From the NCBI GenBank assembly GCA_040437565.1, contig JBDOQK010000069.1, positions 62,001 to 126,000 of the forward strand: 64,000 bases of DNA. The letters are read 5' to 3'. The stretch comes from Albugo candida (Eukaryota > Oomycota > Peronosporomycetes > Albuginales). Below are positions 46,274-56,829 of this stretch, one piece after another (the first letter of the stretch is position 1; each line of letters begins with the position of its first letter). Made by a program: the position numbers and the translations under genes. The notes beneath the pieces are model-generated. The model searched no databases. It worked only from the letters and a program-made list of their open reading frames with translations, and had not been told where the DNA came from.

Positions 46274-47610
46274 CGAACATAAGCGCGATGAATTACGTAA
46301 TCTGCGCTACATGTTTCGCCGCATGACGACAAAGTGTACCGAGGAAGTCCAGCAAGCGAGGAATCGACTCTGCAATCTCAAACATGAAATTGCGACGAAT
46401 CCTTCATCAGTTCGTTCTAGGGAGATAGACACGCTTTTCCATCAGCTTTCGACATTGGAAGAAGTCAGTAGCAAGTCAAGTGCACGGGAGCACTTCGATC
46501 GAGATATCAATCACAGCGAGCGTTCTTCGAAGTTCTTCTTTCGTCCTCCAACACCGATCCTTCGCCGGGTATGCATTCCGTTTATACTACGTGCGGATGG
46601 AACACTTACAACGGAAACCAAGGAAATGCCTCAAGCTCACAACACTTATTGGGCAGATATTTTGCAGTCTCCATCCAAAGAGTATCGTTACACCCAAGGG
46701 AAATACGATACTGAGGCCATGCAAGATCTACTCCAACACACCACAGCATAACTCTCTCCGATTGGTCATGTTTACGTGGATTCCCCTTTCACAGCAAGGG
46801 ATTCTTACTGGGCGATCCGATCGACTGACCGATCCAAAGCACCTGGTTATGACAGACTTCCGATAGAGTACTATCAGCTGTGCTTCCGACTAGGCGCAAG
46901 TGGTGGAACTTGCTCATCCTGCCCAACTCTCAGAGAGTAGAATGACAAAATTTCAATGCCGTGCTTCCATCACCCTTTTCTACAAAAAAGGCGATCGATC
47001 CTAGCAAGTAATTACCGACCTATCACACTATTGAATCATGACGCGAAGCTTGGGCCGAACATACTGGCACATCGATTGAAACGCATCCAACCAAGACTTT
47101 CACATCCCGATCAAAATGGTTCAGGTCAATTCCGATCTATCAGACAAGCCCTAATCTGCTTTCAAGACCTACAAACGCTTTGTCGACAGAAGTTTGCTAC
47201 TGCCTGCGTGGTGTTATTGGACCTCACGAAAGCTTCGACAGCTTTGTATGGCCTGCATTACATATCCTACTTCGACACTTTGGTTTCGACTCGCCTTTCC
47301 GTGCTTGGATCGACATGTTTTACGAACATAACCTCATCACCATCATGGTGAATGGCCATGCAAGCTCTTTCTTTCAGTTAGGCAGAGGATCTCGCCAAGG
47401 CGACCCCCTATTATCGTCACTGATTGTTCTGATTCTAGAACCAATGTTGTGATATCTTCGAGCTACAACAGGACATCTTGGGATACCAGTCCAACATGAT
47501 TCCGACAAGCAACATCTTTCAACTTTTGCTGATGACGTCACTGGTCTTCTTCGTAACATCGATGACACACCAACCTTTTACCGGCATGTCCAGCACAACG
47601 CGTAAGCTGT
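46267..47610 (+). pseudogene. LINE gamma J reverse transcriptase
   Basis: HSERSSKFFFRPPTPILRR (about 46510) precedes RT. NYRPITLLNHDAKLGPNILA and HRLKRIQPRLSHPDQ follow. Motif A is split by a 1-nt deletion (LLDLTKAS in one frame, FDSFVWPALH in the next, near 47225-47250). Motif B is GSRQGDPLLSSLIVLILEP and motif C is STFADDVTGLL (near 47520), intact. Several stops. Confidence 0.8.
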
Positions 47611-49424
47611 CGACCTTCAACTCAATACCATCAAGACTCAAGTGATCACCATTCAACCTACTGTCCACCGAAATCTCGACAATACCGAGTATCCAACCTC
47701 ACCGATCCTGGAATCAGTTTCGTTTCTTGGCGTCCTGCAGCATGCCGAGCACGCCACTACACATCGCTTTTCTTTCATTTTTACCGGCCTTTCATTCATG
47801 ACAGCTATTGTGGAAGTTTCAAGCACGTACGTTGCGCAGTAGAGCAGTACTTCTACGTTCTATTGTGCTTCCACTGAGATGGTATCCCGCAACGGTCACC
47901 CCAATACCCACCAACATTGGCTTCAGTTTGAAATCTGTCCAAAGCCTTCCTTTTACAGCAACCCCTCGACCTCACAAAAGCCTTATGCGGCCCGATGGCA
48001 GAATATGAATTGACGAGGCTGACATCACAAGGTAGATTATTATTCCCTTGCCTCAACAGCTTCTCACGTGCAATGCATCTCTATACCTTACGTGATGGTC
48101 TTCGGGAGTGCGCGTCACTTAGATGGTTGATTGCAGCACTACACTGAATCATTACAGCAATAAAAGATACGGGTATTGTATTGAACATGCTTTACTCGCC
48201 AATCCATTTTTTTTACTTGTCCCAACCACGATGGCAATCCCATGGATTGCTTTGGTATTCAATACTACAACAGTGGTATCGACTACTACAAGGCCCAAGT
48301 AACACCACCTCACACGACTTCGTGACTTACAGGCACTACTTTGGCGCCATTACAAAAGGGTTTCTGGTCCTTCAAAGCGTCCATGGTAATATGCATTAAG
48401 CCATTGTCAATGGTTATATCGATATGGTTATCAACAACTCTCTTACATCATCGCCTTACATGGATCACGGCCAACCTCGGTATTGTCAAAGAATCTTTTC
48501 CCCGCCAACATCTTCCATCGAAAACGGAACCAATGGGCAACCGCAAATGTCTTAGCTAGACGCTTTGACGAACTCGTCCTGGTTCATGCCTCCATTCCCC
48601 ATGGACCCTTTCTCCCGCAACATATCGCCGCCGCCTTTCTACCCTGGAGTTTCAAGGACAAGCGGTTCACCACGCTCCAGAATGCAGACATATATCTACT
48701 CCTTCATGTTTCAGCCGAATAAAGGAATTTACCCCGACAAAGCATTCGAAGAAATAGCGCCTTCAAACTGGCTCCAGATGTGGAAGCCGGAGCGTCATTT
48801 TGACCTTGATGTACTCTCCATTTATTCCGACCTAAGATTTCGATTACAACCCACGGTCTACGACTAGGTCACAAACATTGGTATCATACCCTGGATGTTA
48901 ATTGCGTCTGTCATTGTCCGGCAGTGGAAACGGCAAAGTACTTGTTTTGGTACTGCCCCACACCACATACTGTTTGGGAAGCAGCACTACGCCCACCTCG
49001 ACACCATTTCCAGACACCGCTACAATGGTCTACCGTGCTTTATTGGAGCGCTTTGCACCTCGGCACCGAAGCTGGCACACACAACCTTCTCCGGATAATC
49101 AACGTGATTCGCAGCGCTGTACTCAAGACTTTTTGGAAGGAGCGCAACAACACCGTCTTTCGAACCAACACTGCTACAAACACTCATGACCCCAATAACC
49201 TTGGAATATCGGTCTCTCGACAAGCATCCTATCAAATCAAAGCCCAACTTCAACGACTTCGACGTATCGATGCATTAAACACCCGGCTATTAAGGCTTTG
49301 TGCGCTCTACATCGACACAAGGCAGTCTGCTACTTTTAACATCCCACAACAACAGCTTTATCACCCAACTCCCCAAAGATCCCGTTCTGCGGTTATGTCT
49401 TGCTCCGATCCAGCTCGTGCTTAG
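47610..49424 (+). pseudogene. LINE gamma J thumb and C-terminal zinc knuckle
   Basis: Includes ILESVSFLGVLQH (about 47710). A 166-codon frame (48924-49424) opens with METAKYLFWYCPTPHTVWEA, the H/C end of the zinc knuckle with its preceding Cys residues just upstream in another frame. FWKERNNTVF follows. Confidence 0.65.
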
Positions 49425-49921
49425 CACATACTTTAGGGCAGAGACTCGAAGGATTACTCTCAGTTAAGGGTTGTTAAAGTCAGTATGATACATAAAGAGT
49501 GTAATGAAATCTTTGACAAACCAAACTTGCCCTCCACTTTTGAAGTTTCTCTCTAGTGAGCAAGTGATTTTCACACAATACTAATAAGAGCCAATCAGCA
49601 ACCCCTCTTCACGCCCAATCTGCGTATTTTTATAGTCTTTCCGACCACCTTCCCAACCTTTCCCAACTTTTTTCCAACCCAGAAGCCCGTCCTTACAAGC
49701 ATTTTGTCTATGGAAGCTTTCGACGCCAGCTTTTCCGGACTTTTCTTCTTTGGAAGCACTCGACACCATTTTATAACCGCCTTCATTCTCCAAGAAACGC
49801 AGCCGCCCACACGTACCAGCCATTCTTTCTTCAAGAGAAAAATCAGCTACACTTTCCCCCGACTTTCCATCCTCAAGAACAGCATCATGCCACCTTACCA
49901 GCCTTACCTTTCCCTGGGGCA

Positions 49922-49926
49922 AGAAC
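49922..49926. repeat. Target-site duplication of copia O, left
   Basis: AGAAC before the left LTR. The same five bases follow the right LTR at 52755-52759. Confidence 0.85.
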
Positions 49927-50089
49927 TGTTAGTTTTAGGTCAAAAGAGGAAGTATACTATCAAGTTTAACAGTCTCCTACGGGCCACTGATCACGACCTC
50001 TCGAATTATGTGTCATACCTCATAGTCGTCGTTTCGGATGTCGTGTGTACTGCACACTCGGTGCTTCAACTACAGTGTACGTTTCAACA
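49927..50089 (-). repeat. Copia O 3' LTR
   Basis: 163 bp, TGTTAGTTTTAGG to GTTTCAACA in plus-strand reading. On the minus strand the purine tract GAGTGGGAG (50098-50090) lies immediately before it. Confidence 0.9.
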
Positions 50090-50800
50090 CTCCCACTCAA
50101 TGTAGCTGCCCGCTGTCTGGATACCCATTGCATCACGAATGAAATGTATTCGTTTTGTCCCCAGTGCTTTCGTCAGAATGTCCGCTAGTTGGTACTTCGT
50201 TTTCTTGTACATCACTTTTATCAACTCTGTCGTTATCTTCTCACGGATAAAGTGATAGCGGATATCTACATGCTTCGTCCGTGCGTGATATCCTGGATTC
50301 GTGGCAAGTGCAATAGCTCCTTGGTTATCTTCCCAAACAATTGTTGGATTCTTCTGTTCAAACCCCAGGTCGGAAAGCATTTCTCTTGCCCACAGTACGT
50401 CCTGTGTACACATGCTCATTGCCATGTACTCAGCTTCTGGGGTACTCAGAGCCACTGTACGTTGGTACTTCGACTTGAATGTGAATGGCCCCCAATTCAG
50501 TCGTGTTAATACACCACTCACAGACCTGCGGTCATCCAAGTTATTTCCCCAATCTGCATCATAGTATGCAGACAATTGGTTCGGAGTCCTATTGAAGATG
50601 TAGTGTATTCCGAATGTCGCCGTCGATTTTAAGTATCTTAACACTTTGATAGCTGCTTTCCAATGCTTCGATCCAGGGTTGGATGCAAACGGCCAAGTTG
50701 ACTCACAGCAAATGCCACATCCGGCCGTGTGCACGTTGCAACATACAGCAACCGCCCAATAAGTTGGCGATAGGGTGTGCGGTTCGTGAGTTCTTTACCT
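50084..50800 (-). pseudogene. Copia O RNase H
   Basis: A 216-codon open frame (50734-50084) reads SKHWKAAIKVLRYLKSTATF, YYDADWGNNLDDRRSVSG (Asp), TVALSTPEAEYMAMSMCTQD (Glu), WEDNQGAIALATNPGYHART and KHVDIRYHFIREKI. It is the complete copia RNase H domain with its catalytic residues. The first part (the TRPDI-type block upstream) lies in another frame. Confidence 0.85.
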
Positions 50801-51059
50801 TCTTTCGTCGTCGGACTGTCCTTGTTTGAAAGTCTAGTGCCTGGATCACATGGATTCTCTACAGTACGATTATGATTCTGTTTGAATATTTCTGCGGTCG
50901 TTATAAATATTTCTTCTATGTGATCGACATGGCTCGCTTCTCTTGGTCGAAACTTATCTCCATACCCAGGGGGTATTTTACTGGCACAAGGTCTTTACTT
51001 TGAAATCGTTGTGAAATTTGAATTTTCACTTTGCTCACGGTCTCGCTTGATTTAGCTGC

Positions 51060-51660
51060 TACGATCATATCATCCACCTAAAGACACAAGTAAATCCATC
51101 CGTCACGACCCTTCTTCTTTTAGACGCATCGATCGGCACCACATGCTTCAAATTTCAGTTTTATCAATGGACTGTGAATGGTTGACCTCCACGCATGTGC
51201 TGCTTGCTTTAGTCCATATAAAGCACGGTTCAGCTTCAAAACATATTCTTTGCCAATGTTACGTCCCTTTGGTATATCCACGTAGACTTCTTGAATTTCT
51301 GCGTTCAAATACGCTGTGTCCACATCGATTTGTTCAATGATGTATCCAATTGCACAGCACGCTGATAGGAGTATTCTAATCGAGGTAATGCTCGCGACAG
51401 CAGCATAGGTCTCGAAGAAATCGACTCCGTGATATTGTAAAAATCCCGGCGCAACCAATCTCGCTTGGTAGCGCAGTGTCGGGCCTGTTTCCTTCTTGAC
51501 CCCGACCCACTTAGTTCCAATGGTCTTCATTCCTGGTTTTCGTTGCACAATTAACCACGAGTTGTTGCGCTTTTGTGCAACGAATTCGTTGTTGATTGCT
51601 TTAGCCCACTGGTCTTTTTCATCTCCGGTGGTTGTATCTTCGTACGCTCGTGGGATGTGA
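51060..51660 (-). pseudogene. Copia O reverse transcriptase, stop in YVDD
   Basis: Frame 51548-51120 reads IGTKWVGVKKETGPTLRYQA, VDFFETYAAVASITSIRILL, EQIDVDTAYLNAEIQEVYVD (motif A) and LNRALYGLKQAAHAW. Then LCL-stop-VDDMIVAA follows: the Tyr of YVDD is a TAG stop (51080-51078). RT is otherwise recognisable over its whole length, though frames change after motif C. Confidence 0.85.
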
Positions 51661-51922
51661 CTTCTACCATCAACGACGTGTCGCTATCCAATCTAGATCT
51701 CTTGGATGGAGGTTCGTTATCATCTCTGTCACGTGTCTGAACATTGTTATTGTACACGACGATGCTGTTATCAATATGGCTGTCAGCACTATCAGCCTCA
51801 ATCATCATTATGGGCTGGTGTTCAATTTGTGCAATATCGTATTCATCTCTCCCACTGGTTCTGTCGGTAAGAAGACGTCGGTTCCGTTCCATATCGGGTC
51901 TTCGAGTTATCTCTTGTTGAAT

Positions 51923-52022
51923 NNNNNNNNNNNNNNNNNNNNNNNNNNNNNNNNNNNNNNNNNNNNNNNNNNNNNNNNNNNNNNNNNNNNNNNNNNNNNN
52001 NNNNNNNNNNNNNNNNNNNNNN
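51923..52022. other. 100-N gap 11, interior of copia O
   Basis: The flanks are not duplicated. They are the end of gag and the integrase-RT linker, so zinc knuckle, protease and integrase (about 2 kb) should lie here. Confidence 0.9.
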
Positions 52023-52033
52023 TGTTCCTTTAG

Positions 52034-52587
52034 CAACTTTTCTTTTACGTCCATCAGTGTTAGTCCAACTGAATTATCCAGTACTGTGACAAGTAGTTCG
52101 TATTCGGCAGGCAAGCTTCCTAGCGAAATAATGAGCTTCCTTCCTTCATCTATCGTTTCTACGACTGCTTCCATGCTCAATGTGAGCTCGTCAAACCGAT
52201 CTATATGGCTGGCGATATTGCTCCCCTCTTCCATGCGAAAAGCTCATGCCGTCTTCGTGTTAGAGCTATTCTGTTCTGAAGATTGCGCTTGTTGTAACAT
52301 TCCCCAAGTATATCCCATGCTTCCTTCGCTGTTCTCGCATGACGAATCTTTGCCGGATGCTCCACTTCGACTCCTTAGGCGATAATCGCGAACGCTTTCA
52401 TGTCTTTGACTCTCCAATCCGCATCCGACTCGTCCTCTGACTCCATTCCTATTATATGATTGAGTAGTCCCTTTCGTGCTAGAGTCATCTTCATGTTGAA
52501 TTCCCAATGGAAGTAGTTTCCGTTCCCGAGCAAGTCGTCAGGCTTCTTGATCTTGTCGCTGTTGCCACCAAAAGTTTTTGGGCTCAT
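52034..52587 (-). pseudogene. Copia O gag
   Basis: Starts at the ATG inside the primer-binding site (52587): MSPKTFGGNSDK, then YFHWEFNMKMTLARKGLLNH. A frameshift leads to SHIDRFDELTLSMEAVVETI and ISLGSLPAEYELLVTVLDN, typical copia gag (UBN2-like) blocks. Gap 11 cuts the zinc knuckle. Confidence 0.8.
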
Positions 52588-52591
52588 AACC
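52579..52591 (-). promoter_or_regulatory. Copia O primer-binding site (half tRNA-Met type)
   Basis: GGTTATGAGCCCA on the minus strand starts at the first base after the 5' LTR. It is the complement of the CUCAUAACC anticodon-loop sequence of tRNA-Met and not of a tRNA 3' end, as described for Drosophila copia. Its ATG is the gag start codon. Confidence 0.8.
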
Positions 52592-52754
52592 TGTTAGTTT
52601 TCGGTGAAAAGAGGAAGTATATTATCAAGTTTAACTGTCTCCTACGGGCCACCAATCACGACCTCTCGATTTATGTGTCATACCTCATAGTCGTTATTTC
52701 GCATGTCGTGTGTACTGCGCACTCGGTGCTTCAACTACAGTGTACGTTTCAACA
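52592..52754 (-). repeat. Copia O 5' LTR
   Basis: 163 bp, TGTTAGTTTTCGG to GTTTCAACA in plus-strand reading, followed by AGAAC (52755-52759). Confidence 0.9.
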
Positions 52755-52759
52755 AGAAC

Positions 52760-53092
52760 AAGTTCAGCTTCCCTTCCTTTCCTTCCTCAAGAAGAACCAG
52801 CTCACTTTACAAGCATCTTCCCTTTCAATAGAAGAACAAAGCCCTCTTCTACCAGCCTTTCCTTCTTCGGGAGAAGAATCAGTCCATCTTTATCAGCATT
52901 TCCATCTTCGAGAAAGCGAAGTCTGTTTTGACTCGCCTTTCCTTCCTCGGTAGAACCAGAAGTCCGGCTTTATTAGCCTTTCCTTCTTTGGAAACAACAG
53001 AGACCCGGCTTTTTAGCCTTTCCTTCTCTGCAGCAGTCACCTTCAGCCTGTACAAGCCGTTGCTTCTTCGGAAGATGTAGAAGCCCATCCTT
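52760..53092 (+). repeat. Stem-loop array in gamma K 5' UTR
   Basis: About eight units spaced roughly 36-46 bp, each with CCTTTCCTTC followed by a (T/C)TCGG-like loop and a GAAGAA-like arm. CUUC-UUCG-GAAG is exact at 53063-53074. CTTCT/AGAAG pairs at about 52863-52877. Homologous to the array of copy J. Confidence 0.7.
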
Positions 53093-54059
53093 ATGGCTTC
53101 CACCAAACCGCAGTCTAGTGTCAACACATCTTGGCGCAACAGATTTCGTAACAATCACCCCCATAAAGTCCAATATGTCCCGAATGAAGACGTATTTCAA
53201 TCCATTGAAGATGCCGTAGCATTCAATGCTTCCGCCTCAACCTTTAAAATGCTAGCACTACGGGAAGTACGCAAACCCGCATCGATCTGTGCTACAAATT
53301 CGAAATATCTATTCCGGCCCCAAGGCTAACCACAATATTCCGCCTTGATGAGATGCTACTCTCGCAACATCTTGAAGCACAAACGGCCACTTGGTTATGG
53401 CCTTAGACTCTCATTGCTACTTTGTCATTATCAATGACAAAGGCTTCAAGTCCCCCTATCTGGACAAAACTGTCGCTCAGAAACTTGGCGGCACTGCCGT
53501 CCAATGCATGGGAAAGCACTTTGTGGTTCACCTTTATCGTCGATTTGGTGAATGGTACTTTGTTAAGCTCAACAAAATACCCATGGGTCTACCGAATGAC
53601 TCAATAGTTGATCACTTCCTCCCACTTGGTATTCCATTTTTCGTGACACCAAGCACAAAACCCGGCCTCATAGAATCCCGGGATCGGGTAGTTTGGTTCC
53701 GGTCCAAAACTGCAACAAAAAGGCTTTTTACGACAAGCCAGCAACCTTTACGGAAGATTTACTTCCCTGGCTTACCTGACCCAGTATATGTGCACCACAA
53801 ACATCGTGCATTCAACCAAGTCACCCCTCCCTCCATCATGGCAAAGAAGGCAGCGATCAAAGCCGCTAAAGGCTTCAAAACTTCGACAAACACACTTCGC
53901 CATATCGATCTCACAGCCCCGATCGCTCAAAAAAAAGTCACACCTTCTAACAACATCCCATCCTTGGTTTGCTCCACCATCAAAGACTCCTGCGACGCAT
54001 GGATTCAAGTCTCGAAGGATATATCAACTGCCGTAATCGCACTCCTTCCCCAGCATCAG
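53093..54059 (+). pseudogene. LINE gamma K ORF1, N-terminal part
   Basis: Starts MASTKPQSSVN at 53093 (compare MAPAKSNVDRAW in L) with DVFQSIEDAVAFNASASTFK. After a break, frame 53391-54092 (233 codons, the longest ORF1 stretch) carries RRFGEWYFVKLNKIPMGLPN, RSKTATKRLFTTSQQPLRKI and DPVYVHHKHRAFNQVTPPSI. The arrangement resembles a single RRM-like fold, but this is only an impression. LINE alpha interrupts it at 54060. Confidence 0.65.
54044..54059. repeat. 16-bp target-site duplication, left
   Basis: CCTTCCCCAGCATCAG, exactly repeated at 55064-55079, flanks the LINE alpha fragment. Confidence 0.9.
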
Positions 54060-54624
54060 TTGAAGGAGTCTATATTACTAGAGTTAGACTAACTGACTGC
54101 TCTAGCTGCCTAGGCTATCTTAATAACATATATACATATAAAAAAAGGTGAAAGGACTTTGAGAGATGATAATATGTCTTCTCGTTGATAATCCCGAAGC
54201 GCAGTAGCCTCAGCACCCTTAATACGAGACTGTGTCCAGCTTGTAAATGCTGTAAAGTTGTAAAGTTGTGAAAATGGTCCAAAAGTACCGTGGGTTTGCA
54301 TATTGGTGTGCGCCACACTACGGTGAGCATAACCAGCCAACTAGGACTAGGATCTGACTTGCACTTGCATTTTGACTTGTCTGGGCCGTACGCGCAGTAA
54401 TGATCTTCGGCTTCTGAAAAATCCACCAAATGATCCTTGCTTTACGAGTTGATCCAGCATCTTAGCAAGCCGACTGCGTTCGTCTTGGTCGTAACACTGT
54501 CTTCGAAAGTACCGAACGTGCGCACTAAACGTGGTGTAGATCACGGAAAGTGCTGGAACTGTCGGAGTTGCTGATCGATGATCGAATAAACGACGATTCC
54601 GATCTGTCCAGACGAAGTGCAGTG

Positions 54625-55063
54625 TCACNNNNNNNNNNNNNNNNNNNNNNNNNNNNNNNNNNNNNNNNNNNNNNNNNNNNNNNNNNNNNNNNNNNNNNNN
54701 NNNNNNNNNNNNNNNNNNNNNNNNNNNNCCGTGTGATCGCACTCTAGAAAGAGATGTTGATCGGATTCCACTGCCCCACACGAAGGCTGCGTGCACAATA
54801 TAATGTCGGACTGAATATCCTTCAAGAACCAGAAACGAGATCGAACTGGCAACATCCGAAAGGCTAGACGAAACTGTAAATCCTCGAAAATTGGTAATAC
54901 ACGTTTTCGAAGATGCCGTGATGTAGCCATAAAAGTTTGAACTCGTTCTGAATCCAGTGTTTCCGATCTCTCCCGTGATGACGAATACGTCGACATTGGA
55001 TGACTTGGTCGGTTCGGGAGGTTTCCAGACGATTGGTGAGAGTTGTGAGCGTGGAATAAATAG
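54625..55063 (-). pseudogene. LINE alpha A2 C-terminal coding fragment
   Basis: Open minus-strand frame with the RT thumb end and zinc knuckle (CTQPSCGAVESDQHLFLEC). Sequence continues beyond gap 12 as VTLHFVWTDRNRRLFDHRSA (54628-54560). Clearer than the A1 copy. Confidence 0.75.
54629..54728. other. 100-N gap 12
   Basis: Inside LINE alpha A2. The flanks are not duplicated and the coding sequence is nearly continuous across it. Confidence 0.95.
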
Positions 55064-55079
55064 CCTTCCCCAGCATCAG
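55064..55079. repeat. 16-bp target-site duplication, right
   Basis: CCTTCCCCAGCATCAG, partner of 54044-54059. Confidence 0.9.
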
Positions 55080-55960
55080 AGGAGATTACCATACCTCCCT
55101 GTGCGGACGACAAAGACTCGTTCTTCGACATACCATTTACCACAAGCAACTATCAGCTCGCCTTCTCCCCACTTGAAGACGATGCTGGGCACGATATTAT
55201 TTTCATCGTAAAGAGACACAGCGGTGTTGTCCGCAGCAACCCGTTATATCCCAATGAGCCAATCGCTCGGATGTTGGAGGAACAATGCCTCCATAAAGCA
55301 CCGATGAAATCGGTCTCGAAAAGTGCTCGGCGAAAGCACATCAAGGCGACTCAAGTCACTTTTCTGAGTCTTGGGGACCCGGAAACTCGTCTTGCGGCTA
55401 TCGCTGCGCAACCTTTCATTATTGCCCCGGTCTTCATGACTCCCAATTTTGAAAAAAATGCCATGTTGCGCGACTAATAAATTTTGCGGGCAATCAGCTT
55501 CGCCCCGAACAATACTCATGGAGACGCCTTCAGTTTCGTTAGTCGACTTCATCATTACTATGGAGAATATATGACATTAGGGAAGGTTCGTTTTCATTCT
55601 CTTTCCCTGATGAAGAGACTCAAACACTTGCTTTAGCACTGGTAATGTTTGATCTATACCTTCGTGCCTATGGTGCGTCTATATATATGGTTCCCCTAAG
55701 CGTTGGGGCTTTGCTCTCACAAACTCAACCATCTTTTATCCAGCAAAGCCTCTTCTTACTATGGGATGATAGCGTACTTATGACTTTTGCCGCATCAGAG
55801 TTAGGCTCTTCTCAGCTAACGACCGCACCAACATATGTGGTCGACATTTGTAGTCTCCTCCACTACACCTTTTCATGCTCGGGAGAACATATGGAGGAAT
55901 CCAGTAACTCTTCTGGCATGGATCTCCCGGCCCTTTCCGACTGACAGTCGACTCTACCTC
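55080..55960 (+). pseudogene. LINE gamma K ORF1, C-terminal part
   Basis: Continues ORF1 after the alpha insertion. IARMLEEQCLHKAPMKSVSK and RRKHIKATQVTFLSLGDPET (about 55260-55385), then LFDLYLRAYGASIYMVPLSV (from about 55642) match LFDLYLRSYAASIYMDPLQI in J. Frames broken. Confidence 0.6.
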
Positions 55961-56009
55961 ATCACCTTCTCCTTGCCTTTAAACAGCCTTGGTCATTCTC
56001 GGATCTTTT

Positions 56010-56720
56010 ACTCAATGTGAACGGCCTGAATCATGTTAACCCGGTTTTTTATCGCAAACTTCTGCCTCAACATCAACTTGTTGCTCTTCAAGAAACCAGT
56101 TTAAGTACTTAAGACAGCCGACACAGTAATACCGACTTCATTAACACCGTGGACTCAGGCGCGAAGACGTTTTACTTTTCTTTGGACAGTCCTCATGGCG
56201 TGGGCCGCAATGGAGTGGCCTTGGTTCTACCATCAAATCATCCCTTTGGAGCCTTACTCAGCATTACTTTGCAAATAAATTCCACGCACCAATCACAGCC
56301 CCTACCTTTTGATCGAGACCTCTTTGAACCGACAACGAAATGGATTCATGTGATTTGTGCACCAGCAGAATTCGCGGCAAGGAATTCCTTCTTCGCTTCT
56401 CTTCCCAGCAATATTCCAGACGGTATTCAACACACTGTCTCCGTGGACTTCAACATCCCCTTTGATCCTATTTTGAATTCCTGCACAAGTTCTACGCATA
56501 CATCGACTTCCACGGTATTGCAACAGGGGGCTTTACACTCAGGCCTTGTCGATGCTTGGAGATCAACCTACCCAACATTCCAGGAATTTACCGGACCAAG
56601 GCGCCGTAATCGCATCACCTACTGCTTCATGTCTTCCAATCTTTTTACACCACCCCGTTCCTATCAAACATGACCTTACTACCCAATACTATCTCGTGGA
56701 TCACTTTCCTGTCATTTTCC
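56010..56720 (+). pseudogene. LINE gamma K AP-type endonuclease
   Basis: LNVNGLNHVNPVF and LVALQETSLST (about 56015-56105) contain the Asn and Glu blocks. The 174-codon frame 56149-56673 has NGVALVLPSNHPF, VSVDFNIPFDPIL (GDFN as VDFN, Asp kept) and RRNRITYCFMSSNLF. YLVDHFPVIF (about 56690) is the D-H block. Most catalytic positions survive, but frames are interrupted. Confidence 0.75.
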
Positions 56721-56829
56721 GATTACAACATGCTTCCTACCCAGCTTGTTCGCGCCTTCCCTGGAATTTCCCTACTTGGCTATTAAAATTCCCTTTAGTC
56801 CATGAAGCTTTGAAAACTCCTCTTCTCGA

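Larger units (their letters stand above)
42585..49497 (+). mobile_element. LINE gamma copy J, full length but dead
   Basis: Starts with the gamma head GTGTAATGAAATTTGACAAA and TTGCCCTCC near 42600 and ends in a tail just before the same head of copy K at 49498. It has a 5' UTR with a hairpin array, ORF1, endonuclease, RT and zinc-knuckle domain. Gap 10 with near-identical flanks lies in ORF1. All ORFs are interrupted. Confidence 0.8.
49927..52754 (-). mobile_element. Copia element O, complete borders, minus strand
   Basis: Two 163-bp LTRs (49927-50089 and 52592-52754) with TG..CA ends, flanked by AGAAC. Order on the minus strand is 5' LTR, primer-binding site, gag, gap, RT, RNase H, purine tract, 3' LTR. 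Zinc knuckle, protease and integrase are missing at gap 11. The LTRs differ at about eleven positions, so the insertion is not recent. Confidence 0.9.
54060..55063 (-). mobile_element. LINE alpha fragment A2, 5' truncated, in ORF1 of LINE K
   Basis: Minus-strand insertion: the 3' end at 54060 (TTGAAGGAGTC...) matches the tail at 4048, and the 5' truncation is at 55063. It encodes SRHLRKRVLPIFEDLQFRLA, RFWFLKDIQSD, CTQPSCGAVESDQHLFLECD and VWTDRNRRLF. Bounded by a perfect 16-bp duplication, the hallmark of target-primed reverse transcription. Gap 12 (54629-54728) lies inside. Confidence 0.9.

Noticed and set aside
54625-55149. 174-codon minus-strand ORF as a host gene
   Set aside because: The part up to 55063 is a LINE alpha C-terminus with zinc knuckle. 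The rest is antisense of LINE K ORF1 beyond the target duplication.
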